This document shows positions 53,208 to 61,500 of a DNA stretch of 64,000 nucleotides, piece by piece. The notes beneath the pieces were generated by a model that saw only the letters and a program-made list of their open reading frames with translations, had not been told where the DNA came from and did not search any database. Every line of letters begins with the position of its first letter. Within the stretch, counting starts at the first letter, position 1. The stretch lies in contig NZ_JAAQRC020000002.1 in assembly GCF_019216885.1 (NCBI RefSeq), positions 569,001 through 633,000 of the forward strand, written 5' to 3'. The translations under genes were made by a program, and so were the position numbers. The DNA is from Methylobacterium sp. SyP6R. Lineage in GTDB: Bacteria > Pseudomonadota > Alphaproteobacteria > Rhizobiales > Beijerinckiaceae.

Positions 53208-54596
53208 CTACACGCCGAGAAGGACGATGCGGGTGCCGCGCCGGATCCAGCGGCCGGACTGGCCGCCGCCCGCGCTGCGCCGCGCCGCGAGAAGGCCCGG
53301 TGCGTGCCGGCGCGCCGCCTCGCGCGCCGCGGCCTGCGCGACCTGGCGCGGGTCGCCGCCGCCATCCACCGCCTGCTGCACGGTCTGGCCGGCGAGCTTG
53401 ACGAACTGCGTCGCGCCGGCGAATTCCCGATCCTCCTGCGCCATCATCTCCTGTTCGAGGCCGAGGGCCGAGCCGGCGGCGCTGGCAAGCCCCCGCCCGA
53501 TCATGCCGCCGAGCGGGCCGCCGACCGCGGTGCCCAGCGCGGTGCCGGCGAGCGGCAGGGCCTTCTTCGCCACGCCCTTGAGCACGCCGCCGAGGGCGCG
53601 GCCGATCGGGGACCGGATGGCGCTGCCGACCGCCTGGCCGGCCTTCCGGATGAGCTTGCCGAGGAACTGGTCGAGCTCCTCCTCGCTCTGGACTTCGAGC
53701 AGCTCGCCGGCGAGCTCCATCATTTCCTGTTCGGAGAAGACCTCGTAGCCCCACTCGCCTTCGCCTTCGCCTTCGCCTTCGCCTTCGCCTTGGTACTCGC
53801 CAAACCAGCCTTCGGCCTGGCCGTACTCCGTCTCTCCCTGCGGCCACTCGAACTGCTCGGATTCGAAGGTCTCGCCTTCGTGGCCGAACTCCAGCATGTT
53901 GCGGTCGATGTTGTGCATGTCAGCCTCCTGCGATGATCGCCTCGCCGGCGGCGGGCGGTGGGAAAGGGAAGGGCGCCCGGGTGGTGCGGGCGGGACGCCG
54001 ATCGTCCGCGCGGGTGCCGGGGCGCGGCCCGGGAGCCCCGGCGGGGGAGAGGCAAGGGGAGGGGTGAGGGAGTGGACCAGGCCTGGGGCGAGCCGCGCCG
54101 CCGCGGCGGCGAGCGCCCGGCGCGCGGCTGCCTCGGGATCGGGCCCGACATCGCGCGCCGCGCCGCGCAAGGCCGCCGCGACGAAGCGCACGAGGCGCCG
54201 GGCGATCTGGAATTCCTGGTCCTCGCGGCTCAGGCCTTCCATCTCCAGGCCGAAGCGGGAGCCCGCCAGCGCGACGAGGCGGCTGCCCAGCGTGGCGCCG
54301 AACGGTCCGAGGCGCTGGCGCGGCGGCGTCGCCCGCAGCGCGGCGACGAGCATGGCCTCGATCTGCCGGACCGCGGCGGCGAGCGCGTCGGGCGACCCCG
54401 CCATCCTCTCCGCTCGGGCCGCTTCACGGGCGGCCTCGTGCAGGAAGGAGTGGAGGGCCGGGGCGTCGCGCAGCTCCAGAAGCGCCGTCGCCCGCGCCAT
54501 CTCGCGCAAGTGCCCGTGGCCGGATGGCGGCGGAGCGGCGGTCTCGCCCTCGAAGGTCTCGAGTTCCGGGTCGTAGGCGAGAAGGCGGCTTGCCAT
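53208..54596 (-). CDS. Two related glycine-zipper proteins in one open frame
   Basis: The frame codes 462 residues from an ATG at 54596 with GGGAG upstream. It holds two related modules. Module 1 starts LLAYDPELETFEGET and has GLSREDQEFQIARRLVRFVA. Module 2 starts MHNIDRNMLEFGHEGETFES, then (GE)6, then the glycine-rich PLAGTALGTAVGGPLGGMIG and EDREFAGATQFVKLAGQTVQ. A very strong AGGAGG site before an ATG at 53918 indicates that module 2 is also, or only, made as a separate 236-residue protein; a stop between the modules may have been lost. The zipper suggests membrane insertion or oligomerisation. First gene(s) of the operon under a sigma-54 promoter. Confidence 0.65.
   Translation of the reverse strand: MASRLLAYDPELETFEGETAAPPPSGHGHLREMARATALLELRDAPALHSFLHEAAREAARAERMAGSPDALAAAVRQIEAMLVAALRATPPRQRLGPFGATLGSRLVALAGSRFGLEMEGLSREDQEFQIARRLVRFVAAALRGAARDVGPDPEAAARRALAAAAARLAPGLVHSLTPPLASPPPGLPGRAPAPARTIGVPPAPPGRPSLSHRPPPARRSSQEADMHNIDRNMLEFGHEGETFESEQFEWPQGETEYGQAEGWFGEYQGEGEGEGEGEGEWGYEVFSEQEMMELAGELLEVQSEEELDQFLGKLIRKAGQAVGSAIRSPIGRALGGVLKGVAKKALPLAGTALGTAVGGPLGGMIGRGLASAAGSALGLEQEMMAQEDREFAGATQFVKLAGQTVQQAVDGGGDPRQVAQAAAREAARRHAPGLLAARRSAGGGQSGRWIRRGTRIVLLGV
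53755..53791 (-). repeat. Hexanucleotide repeat coding (Gly-Glu)n
   Basis: About six copies of cgcctt-type units encode GEGEGEGEGEGE in module 2 of the glycine-zipper gene. The run is slippage-prone, but units of six keep the frame. Confidence 0.75.
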
Positions 54597-54650
54597 GGGC
54601 CAGTCTCCCGACCTTCCGCCGCGGGGCCGGCGGTGGTCGAGAGGGCTTGC

Positions 54651-54665
54651 GCAAGCGCTGTGCCA
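54651..54665 (-). promoter_or_regulatory. Sigma-54 (-24/-12) promoter of the FEGE operon
   Basis: The reverse strand reads TGGCACAGCGCTTGC, an exact match to TGGCAC-N5-TTGC, placed ~55 bases before the ATG at 54596 in the right direction. An overlapping perfect palindrome gcttgcgcaagc (54645-54656) lies at the -12 side. A cognate type of activator is encoded at 45310. Confidence 0.75.
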
Positions 54666-54854
54666 TTGGTCAAATATCTGATTTAAAAGGATTTTTATGC
54701 AGAGGGGCGATGTCCGGGGTGAAGTCTGCTTCGCCGATCGGAGCCGTCACCGAAGCGCCCTTCGCCGGCCGGTCCAGCCGGACGCAGCCCGATCTGCTGG
54801 ATGAGTCGCGATCGGAGGTGGCCGGCAAGACGGCCCGGACCTGCGGGCCGAGCG

Positions 54855-55745
54855 TCAGGATGAGGGCCCGCGCGCCGCCGCCCGCACCTCGGCCAGGAAG
54901 GCCTGCGCCAGCCGCGACAGCGGCTCGGCCTCCGACCACAGCATGAAGGCCTCCACCGGCGTTCGCGGCACGAACGGGCGCACCACCACCGGGTGCGCTC
55001 CCCCTTGCGAGGGCGAGAACGGATCGACCACCGCGACGCCGACGCCCGCCCCGGCCAGCACGCAGGCGGTGTTGCAGTAGCGGACCTCGACGGTCGCGCC
55101 GAACGGTACCCCGGCGCGGGAAAAGCTGTCCCGCACCGCCTCGCCGAGGCGGGTGCCGCGCTCCAGCCCGATGAAGGGGTGGCGCGCGAGGTCGTCCGGC
55201 GTGACGGCGGCCTCGCGGCTCAAGGGATGGTCGGGGGCCATGACGCAGACCATCTCGCCCCGGTGCACCACCTCGTGGGCGAGGCCGACATGGTTCGACA
55301 GGCCAAGCGCGAAGCCGAGTTCCGCGACTCGGCCGGTCACGCCCTCGATCACGCCTTCGTAGCGGCGCACGTCGAAGAACAGCCGCGTCTGCGGCCGGGC
55401 GCGCACGAAGGCGGCGAGCGCGCGGGGCAGGAGGCCGTAGGCCAGCGGCGGCGTCGCCATGAGGGCGAGATGCCCGTGCCGGTTCTCGCGCAGGTCGCGC
55501 AGGCGGCCTTCGAGCTTGGCGTGGAGGGCGAAGATCGCCTCGCTCTCCTTGTAGAGCGTCATCGCCTCGGCGGTGGGAAACAGCCGGTTGTTGATGCGGT
55601 CGAACAGCGGGAAGCCGACCTGCGCCTCCATCGCCTTGAGGGCGTTGCTCACCGCCGGCTGCGACACCGCCAGCTCCTCGGCCGCCGCCAGGGTGGTGCG
55701 ATGCCGGACCACCGCCCGCAGGATCTCGAGCTGCCGCAGGTTCAT
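54855..55745 (-). CDS. LysR-family transcriptional regulator
   Basis: A 296-residue LysR protein. The N-terminal winged HTH reads LRQLEILRAVVRHRTTLAAA, ELAVSQPAVSNALKAMEAQV and GFPLFDRINNRLFPTAEA. The effector domain includes LALMATPPLAYGLLPRALAA and VCVMAPDHPLSREAAVT. Three ATGs in a row stand at 55751, 55748 and 55745; the GGAG site spacing favours the later ones. It is divergent from the ABC transporter operon at 56046 and probably regulates it. Confidence 0.87.
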   Translation of the reverse strand: MNLRQLEILRAVVRHRTTLAAAEELAVSQPAVSNALKAMEAQVGFPLFDRINNRLFPTAEAMTLYKESEAIFALHAKLEGRLRDLRENRHGHLALMATPPLAYGLLPRALAAFVRARPQTRLFFDVRRYEGVIEGVTGRVAELGFALGLSNHVGLAHEVVHRGEMVCVMAPDHPLSREAAVTPDDLARHPFIGLERGTRLGEAVRDSFSRAGVPFGATVEVRYCNTACVLAGAGVGVAVVDPFSPSQGGAHPVVVRPFVPRTPVEAFMLWSEAEPLSRLAQAFLAEVRAAARGPSS

Positions 55746-56045
55746 CATCACTCCACATTATAGTTGCGCGGAATTTATCATAAGCCTTGCAATTGTGGAG
55801 GCGTAAGGAATATGCATGATTGGGTTCCGAAGGTCGGACGGAATAGTTTAATGCTTATAAATTAATCGTAATGCCCACTCAGAGGTCACGATGTCCCGTC
55901 ACCGAAGCGGCAGCCCGGATGGGACAGGCCCAACGCACCGGACCGGCGTCCCGGCCTTCCGGGCCGGCGTGATCGAGCCGGCATGATCCTGGCAGGGCTC
56001 GATCAAGGCAGGGCTTGGAAGCGTGCAAGCGACGACGGAGGATCG
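55746..56045. other. Control region between LysR gene and ABC operon
   Basis: 300 bases, AT-rich at 55750-55880. A LysR binding site of T-N11-A type is expected near the LysR start, but I could not single one out. No gene is seen. Confidence 0.4.
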
Positions 56046-56903
56046 ATGACGAGCGGACGCAGTCTCGCCGAGGGCTTTCCCGACCTCACCGGCCTGCCGA
56101 CCGCGCGGCGGACCCATTGGGGCCGCTGGATCGCCGCCGCGCTGATCCTGGCGGTCCTGGCGCTGATCGGGCGCGCCTTCGCGCAAGGCCAGATCGAGTG
56201 GGCTTACGTCGGCCGCTTCCTCACCGTTCCGGTGATCCTGCACGGCATCGTCAACACCCTGGTGATGGCGGTGCTGGCGATGGGCCTCGGCATCGCGCTC
56301 GGCCTCGTCGTCGCGGTGATGCGGCTCTCGCCCAACCCGGTGCTGAAGGGCGTGGCCGCCGGTTATGCCTGGCTGTTTCGCGGCACGCCGCTGATCCTGC
56401 AGCTGCTCCTGTGGTTCAACCTGGCCCTCGTCTTCCCCGTGATCGGGATCCCGGGCCTGTGGACGGTCAAGTCGGTCGAGGTGATGACGCCGTTCCTTGC
56501 CGCCCTGCTGGGCTTAGGGCTCAATCAGGGCGCCTATACCTCGGAGGTGATGCGCGCCGGCCTGCTCTCGGTCGATGCCGGACAGTACGAGGCGGCGCAG
56601 GCGATCGGCATGGGCCGGCTGAAGGCGCTTCATCGCATCATCCTGCCCCAGGCGATGCGGGTGGTGCTACCGCCGCTCGGCAACGAGTTCATCGGCCTCG
56701 TCAAGGCGACCTCGCTCGCCAGCGTGATCCAGTATCCGGAGGTGCTGCACGCCGCCGAGAACATCTACTACGCCAATTCCCGGGTCATCGAACTCTTGAT
56801 CGTCGCCGGCCTGTGGTACCTGCTGGTGGTCTCGGTCCTGACGCCGCTGCAGATGCTGCTGGAGCGCCGCTTTTCCCGCGGTGCTGCGAGGATCGCCCGA
56901 TGA
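56046..56903 (+). CDS. Polar amino-acid-type ABC transporter permease
   Basis: A 285-residue inner-membrane permease of the His/Glu/Gln (HisM/GlnP) family with about six helices. It shows [20 protein letters not shown], the [19 protein letters not shown] loop and the EAA motif [20 protein letters not shown] that docks the ATPase. It starts at an ATG after GGAGGATCG. Its stop overlaps the ATPase start as ATGA. A single permease gene suggests a homodimer. Confidence 0.88.
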   Translation: MTSGRSLAEGFPDLTGLPTARRTHWGRWIAAALILAVLALIGRAFAQGQIEWAYVGRFLTVPVILHGIVNTLVMAVLAMGLGIALGLVVAVMRLSPNPVLKGVAAGYAWLFRGTPLILQLLLWFNLALVFPVIGIPGLWTVKSVEVMTPFLAALLGLGLNQGAYTSEVMRAGLLSVDAGQYEAAQAIGMGRLKALHRIILPQAMRVVLPPLGNEFIGLVKATSLASVIQYPEVLHAAENIYYANSRVIELLIVAGLWYLLVVSVLTPLQMLLERRFSRGAARIAR

Positions 56904-57670
56904 GCGCGCCACCCCTCGTCGCCATCCGCCGCGTCTCGAAGACGTTCGGCACGTTCAAGGCCCTCGACGACGTCTCCCTCGATGTCCGCTCCGGCGAGGT
57001 GATGTGCCTGATCGGTGCCTCGGGCTCGGGCAAGACCACGCTCCTGCGCTGCGTCAACCAGCTCACCCGGATCGATGCCGGCGGCATCTGGCTCGACGGC
57101 GACTTGCTCGGCATGCGCGAATCCGGCGGCCGGCTCCACGCCTTGAGCGAGCGCGAGGTGGCGCGCCAGCGCCTCAGGACCGGCATGGTGTTCCAGCGCT
57201 TCAACCTCTTCCCGCACAAGACGGCGCTGGAGAACGTCACCGAGGGGCCGATCCAGGTCCAGGGCCGCCGGCCGGCGGAGGTGCGGGACGAGGCGGTGGC
57301 GCTGCTCGCCCGCGTCGGCCTCGCCGCCAAGGCGGGCAACTATCCCTCCCAGCTGTCGGGCGGGCAGCAGCAGCGCGTGGCGATTGCCCGGGCGCTCGCC
57401 ATGAAGCCGCGGCTGATGCTGTTCGACGAGCCCACCTCGGCCCTCGACCCCGAACTCGTCGGCGAGGTGCTGGCGGTGATGCGCGAGCTCGCCCGGTCGG
57501 GCATGACCATGATGGTCGTCACCCACGAGCTGGGCTTCGCCCGCGAGGTCGCCGATACCGTGGTCTACATGGACCAGGGCGGCATCGTGGAGGTGGGCAC
57601 GCCGGCGGAGGTCCTGGGCGGTCCCCGCGAAGCCCGCACCCGCAGCTTCCTCTCGGCGGTCATCGGCTGA
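56900..57670 (+). CDS. Polar amino-acid-type ABC transporter ATPase
   Basis: A 256-residue ATPase of the GlnQ/HisP type. It has Walker [10 protein letters not shown], the Q-loop in [19 protein letters not shown], the signature [15 protein letters not shown], Walker [15 protein letters not shown] and the H-switch VVTHELGFA. It energises import through the permease encoded just upstream. The 4-base overlap with the permease gene indicates coupled translation. Confidence 0.92.
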   Translation: MSAPPLVAIRRVSKTFGTFKALDDVSLDVRSGEVMCLIGASGSGKTTLLRCVNQLTRIDAGGIWLDGDLLGMRESGGRLHALSEREVARQRLRTGMVFQRFNLFPHKTALENVTEGPIQVQGRRPAEVRDEAVALLARVGLAAKAGNYPSQLSGGQQQRVAIARALAMKPRLMLFDEPTSALDPELVGEVLAVMRELARSGMTMMVVTHELGFAREVADTVVYMDQGGIVEVGTPAEVLGGPREARTRSFLSAVIG

Positions 57671-57705
57671 GAGTCCGTTTTTTCGAGTTCACGAGGAGAT
57701 TTTTT

Positions 57706-58533
57706 GTGAAGCGCCTGATCGCGATCGGTCTCATGAGCCTGTCCGCCACTGTGGCCGCGGCGCAGGACGCCCCCAAGGCCGCCCTGCCGCCCGACGTGGT
57801 CAAGAGCGGCAAGCTCAAGGTCGCGATCGTGCCGAACTACCCGCCGATGGAGTTCAAGAGCCCCGAGACCGGCCAGCTCACCGGCTTCGACGTCGATCTC
57901 GGCGACGCCCTGGCGAAGAAGCTCGGGGTGAAGCTCGCCTGGCAGGAGACGAGCTTCGACCAGATGATGCCGGCGCTGAGCACGGGCCGGGTCGACGCGA
58001 TCCTGTCGGGCATGACCGACTTACCCACCCGGCACGACACCGCGACCTTCGTCGATTACCTGCGCAGCGGCCCGCAATTCTTCGTCCGCAAGGCCCGCGA
58101 GGCCGAGTTCAAGGACATGTCCTCGCTCTGCGGCAAGAAGGCCGGAGCGAGCCGGCGCACCTCGTTCCCGCGCGAGATCGCCGCCTGGAGCGAGCAGCAC
58201 TGCAAGGACAATCCGGTGGTGTTCGTCGGCACGGAAGGCTCGGCCGATGCCCGCACCCAGCTCAAGCAGGGCCGCATCGACGCCGCCGTGCAGGGTAACG
58301 AGACGCTGCCCTACGTGATGGGGCTCGAGCCCGACACCTACATGGCCATCGGCACGCCGATCGCCTCTCAATATACCGGTATCGCGATTCCGGTGAAGGA
58401 GACCGGCTTGCAGCAGGCGATGGCCGGCGCCCTCGACGCGCTGATCGCCGACGGGGCGTACAAGGCGCTCCTGGAGAAATGGAAGCTCACGGCGAACGGC
58501 GTCGACAAGGCGGTGATCAACGGGGCGAAGTAG
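57706..58533 (+). CDS. ABC transporter periplasmic substrate-binding protein
   Basis: A 275-residue family 3 solute-binding protein. A GTG start with CGAGGAG upstream gives the signal peptide VKRLIAIGLMSLSATVAAAQ. The mature part has LKVAIVPNYPPMEFKSPETG, LTGFDVDLGDALAKKLGVKL and FDQMMPALSTGRVDAILSGM, typical of amino-acid and related binders. Neighbouring deacetylase and deaminase genes suggest that the ligand is a nitrogen compound broken down by them. Confidence 0.88.
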   Translation: MKRLIAIGLMSLSATVAAAQDAPKAALPPDVVKSGKLKVAIVPNYPPMEFKSPETGQLTGFDVDLGDALAKKLGVKLAWQETSFDQMMPALSTGRVDAILSGMTDLPTRHDTATFVDYLRSGPQFFVRKAREAEFKDMSSLCGKKAGASRRTSFPREIAAWSEQHCKDNPVVFVGTEGSADARTQLKQGRIDAAVQGNETLPYVMGLEPDTYMAIGTPIASQYTGIAIPVKETGLQQAMAGALDALIADGAYKALLEKWKLTANGVDKAVINGAK

Positions 58534-58580
58534 CCGCTCACGATCACCGAATGTCTCCCACACGATAGAGCGCGGGTTTC

Positions 58581-58772
58581 CCCTCTCCCCGCGGGCGGGG
58601 AGAGGGCTGATCCCCCGTCCAGGGGGAGCGGCAAGCCCGTAGGGCGAGGGTGAGGGGGTGGTGTCGGAGGAGTCTCGCTCGTCGAGACCCCCTCACCCTC
58701 GCTCCGGCTTCGCCTCCGCTTGCCGTGTCTCTTGAACAGAGACACGGCCCTCTCCCCGCCCGCGGGGAGAGG
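58581..58772. repeat. Large inverted-repeat intergenic element
   Basis: The outer arms are near-perfect reverse complements: ccctctccccgcgggcgggg and following (58581-58606) against the copy at 58748-58772. Each arm is itself a palindrome. Inner arms gcgagggtgagggggt (from 58643) and accccctcaccctcgc (58686-58701) also pair. The whole ~190 bases can fold into one long stem. It looks like a dispersed non-coding element between operon segments. Confidence 0.8.
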
Positions 58773-58872
58773 AGAAGCCTGCGCCTCCAAGCCCGGACAG
58801 CCCTGCCGCACCGGAGACCGCGAACCTTTCGACGCCGGTGCTCTGAAACACGCCACCCCCACGAGACCGCCC

Positions 58873-59751
58873 ATGAACCGCGCCGCCCTCGACAGCATCC
58901 CGGTCGCCCCCGCCAACCTCGCCCCGCCGGCCCCGGACTATCCCTGGCCCACCCCGTACCGGTCGGCGATGTTCCTCTCCTTCGACGTCGATGCCGAGAG
59001 CGCCTGGACCAGCAAGGATGCGGGCCATGCCGAGCGCCTCGTCACCATGAGCTACGGCGCCTACGAGGCCCGGGTCGGAACGCCCAAGCTCCTCGAACTC
59101 CTCGACCAGCTCGGCCTCAAGGGCACGTTCTTCATCACCGGCTGGGCGGTCGATGCCTATCCGGCGATGGCCGAGGCGATCCTGAGGGGGGGCCACGAGA
59201 TCGGCCATCACGGCTACCACCACCTGATGCCCGATCCGGGCGCGCCCTTCATGGAGGAGGAGGTGGAGCGCGGCTTCGAGACCCTGAAGCGGCGCCTCGG
59301 CGTGGTGCCGACGGGCTACCGCGCCCCCTACGGCGAGTTCACGGAAGGCTTGCGCAAGATTCTGGTGAAGCACGGCATCGTCTATACTTCGTCGTTCCGC
59401 GACGACGTGCGGCCCTACCGCCACGTGCTGCGTGACGGCACGCCCGGCCCGATCGAATTACCGGTGACGGCGAGCTACGACGACTGGATGCACGGGCTCT
59501 CGACCCGGTTCAGCCCGCGCTCGATCTTTCCCAAGGAGCACGTCCTGTCGCTGTGGAAGGACGAGCTCGACGAGGTGCGCGACTGGGGTGCGATGGTGAC
59601 GACGGTGCTGCATCCCCAATGCAGCGGCCGGCCGATGCGGCTGCGCCTGCTGCGCGAGTTCCTGACCTACGCCCAAGGCTGCCCCGATCTCTGGATCACC
59701 ACCGGCGAGGCGATCGCCGGGAACTTCCTGACGCACGAGAGGGCGGCGTGA
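58873..59751 (+). CDS. Polysaccharide-deacetylase-family hydrolase (PuuE-like)
   Basis: A 292-residue NodB-homology enzyme. It has the first metal motif MFLSFDVDAESAW (Asp-Asp), GGHEIGHHGYHHLMPDPG with the zinc His pair, TGYRAPYGEFTEGLRKIL and a C-terminal MVTTVLHPQCSGRPMRL with the last His. No signal peptide, so it is cytosolic, like PuuE-type allantoinases or amide hydrolases rather than chitin deacetylases. It starts at 58873 after the repeat element. Its stop overlaps the next gene as GTGA. Confidence 0.82.
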   Translation: MNRAALDSIPVAPANLAPPAPDYPWPTPYRSAMFLSFDVDAESAWTSKDAGHAERLVTMSYGAYEARVGTPKLLELLDQLGLKGTFFITGWAVDAYPAMAEAILRGGHEIGHHGYHHLMPDPGAPFMEEEVERGFETLKRRLGVVPTGYRAPYGEFTEGLRKILVKHGIVYTSSFRDDVRPYRHVLRDGTPGPIELPVTASYDDWMHGLSTRFSPRSIFPKEHVLSLWKDELDEVRDWGAMVTTVLHPQCSGRPMRLRLLREFLTYAQGCPDLWITTGEAIAGNFLTHERAA

Positions 59752-61124
59752 CGACGGTCGCGATCTTCGGCGCCTGGGTCCTGACCCGCCGGGACGGCCG
59801 TCCCCATGTCGTGCGCGACCGCTGGGTCCTGGTCGAAGGCAACCGCATCGCCGCGGTCACGCCGGACCGGCCGGCCGCCGACGAGACCTTCGACCGGCCC
59901 GGCCGCTTCGTGCTGCCGGGCCTCCTCAACCTGCACAACCACTGCTTCAGCGAGGCGATCGCCCGCTCCCACACCGAGGACGGCCGAGGCCGAAAAGGCG
60001 GCAGGAGCATCGTCTACACGGTGCTGCTGCCGCTCTCGAAGACCGCGCTCACCCTGCTGTCGCCGCAGGAGCGCCTGAGCATCGCCCAGCTCGGCATCCT
60101 GCAGCTCCTCAAGGGGGGCGCCACCACGGTGATGGAGCCGTTCCGCAACGGCCTGCCTGAGATGTTCGAGGCGGCCGAGGAGATGGGCTTGCGCTTCTAC
60201 GGCGCGCCCTACCTGTTCTCGACCGCCGACGCCAAGGCCGGGCCGGATGGCCGCGTGACTTACGCCGGCGACGACGGCGAGGCCGACCTCGCCGCCTGGA
60301 ACGCGCTCCACGCCCGCTGGGAGGGCAGGGGAGAGGGCCGCATCCGGCTCGCCATGAGCCCGCACGCCACCGATACCTGCGGCCCGGACCTGCTGCGCGC
60401 CTGCGCCGCCCGGGCGCGGGAACTCGGCGTGCCGATCACCACCCACCTCGCCCAGAGCGACGACGAGGTCGCGACGATTCGTGCGCGCCACGACGGGCGC
60501 AGCCCCGCCGAGTACCTCGACTGGCTGGGCCTCCTGGCGCCGGACCTGCTCGCCGCCCATTGCATCGCCAGTACCGACGACGACCTGCGCCTGATGGCGG
60601 CGCGGGGCGCCACGGTGCTGAACTGCCCGCGGGTCTTCGCCCGGGCCGGCCGCACCGCCGCGCTCGGTCGCTTCGCCGCCCATGGCATCCGCACGCTGGT
60701 CGGCACCGACGGCTACAACATGGATCTGCTCGGCGAGCTGAACGCCGCCTCGCTGATCTCGAAGATCGCCGCCGGCCGGGCCGATGTCGCGGATTCCGCC
60801 ACCCTGATCGACGCCGTGACCGGAGAAGCCGCCGCGGCGATCCGGCGCCCCGACCTCGGGGTGATCGCGCCCGGCGCCGCCGCCGACCTGACGGTGGTCG
60901 ACATGATGCACCCGCACCTCCAGCCGCTGCACGATCCCCTGCGCGGCCTGATCGCGCTGGCCAACCGCGCCGACATCGCCCAGGTGATGGTCGACGGCCG
61001 GATCCTCGTCGACGAGGGCCGCTACCGCCACGGCGACGAGGCGCGCATCGTCCGCGAGGGGGCGGCGGCGGTCGCGCGGATCTGGGACCTGCCGGAGGCC
61101 CGCGCGGCGTTCGAGGAGGAGTGA
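59748..61124 (+). CDS. ATZ/TRZ-type amidohydrolase (aminohydrolase/deaminase)
   Basis: A 458-residue member of the chlorohydrolase/cytosine-deaminase-like group. It has the first metal motif LPGLLNLHNHCFSEAIARS, TTVMEPFRNGLPEMFEAAEE, SPHATDTCGPDLLRAC, ITTHLAQSDDEVATI, LAAHCIASTDDDLRLM and VGTDGYNMDLLGELN with the catalytic Asp. A GTG start overlaps the deacetylase-like gene stop. It would remove an amino or other leaving group from a heterocycle, fitting an imported nitrogenous substrate. The exact compound is unknown. Confidence 0.83.
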   Translation: MTTVAIFGAWVLTRRDGRPHVVRDRWVLVEGNRIAAVTPDRPAADETFDRPGRFVLPGLLNLHNHCFSEAIARSHTEDGRGRKGGRSIVYTVLLPLSKTALTLLSPQERLSIAQLGILQLLKGGATTVMEPFRNGLPEMFEAAEEMGLRFYGAPYLFSTADAKAGPDGRVTYAGDDGEADLAAWNALHARWEGRGEGRIRLAMSPHATDTCGPDLLRACAARARELGVPITTHLAQSDDEVATIRARHDGRSPAEYLDWLGLLAPDLLAAHCIASTDDDLRLMAARGATVLNCPRVFARAGRTAALGRFAAHGIRTLVGTDGYNMDLLGELNAASLISKIAAGRADVADSATLIDAVTGEAAAAIRRPDLGVIAPGAAADLTVVDMMHPHLQPLHDPLRGLIALANRADIAQVMVDGRILVDEGRYRHGDEARIVREGAAAVARIWDLPEARAAFEEE

Positions 61125-61185
61125 GGGCCTGCTTGAGAGCAAGATGATAATCAAGAATTAGAAATAATAGAAATCCTGCCCATTG

Positions 61186-61310
61186 ACCTCATCCTGAGGT
61201 GCGAACGGAGTGATCCTCGAAGGAGGGCTCCAGATGGCCATGTGACTTCTAGGGCCCTCCTTCGAGGGCAGTCGATCTACAATCGACTGACGCCTCAGGA
61301 TGGGGTGAGA
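61186..61310. repeat. Long palindromic repeat (CCTCATCCTGAGG family) in a 376-base gap
   Basis: Between 61125 and 61500 no gene is seen. Left arm: acctcatcctgaggtgcg and atcctcgaaggagggc. Right arm: gggccctccttcgagg and cgcctcaggatggggt. These pair over ~120 bases, with a small nested hairpin (gtcgat-ctacaa-tcgac). It is the longest copy of the palindrome family also found near 2160 and 8645. A T-run follows at 61318. Confidence 0.8.
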
Positions 61311-61500
61311 TGATAGAGTTTTTTCCGCCTTATCTCACGTATTTAATGAAAAATGTTCTCTTGGTCTGTTCTCGTCGAACGAGTCGAGCAGTACGCGTCG
61401 GCACGTGTGATGGCCCGCCCGGCCGCCCGGTTGTGCGGCCAGGGGTTTCGACGTAAGGCGCTGGGCTCGTTTCCGCTTCGGTCGAGGATGGGGGGCCTTC

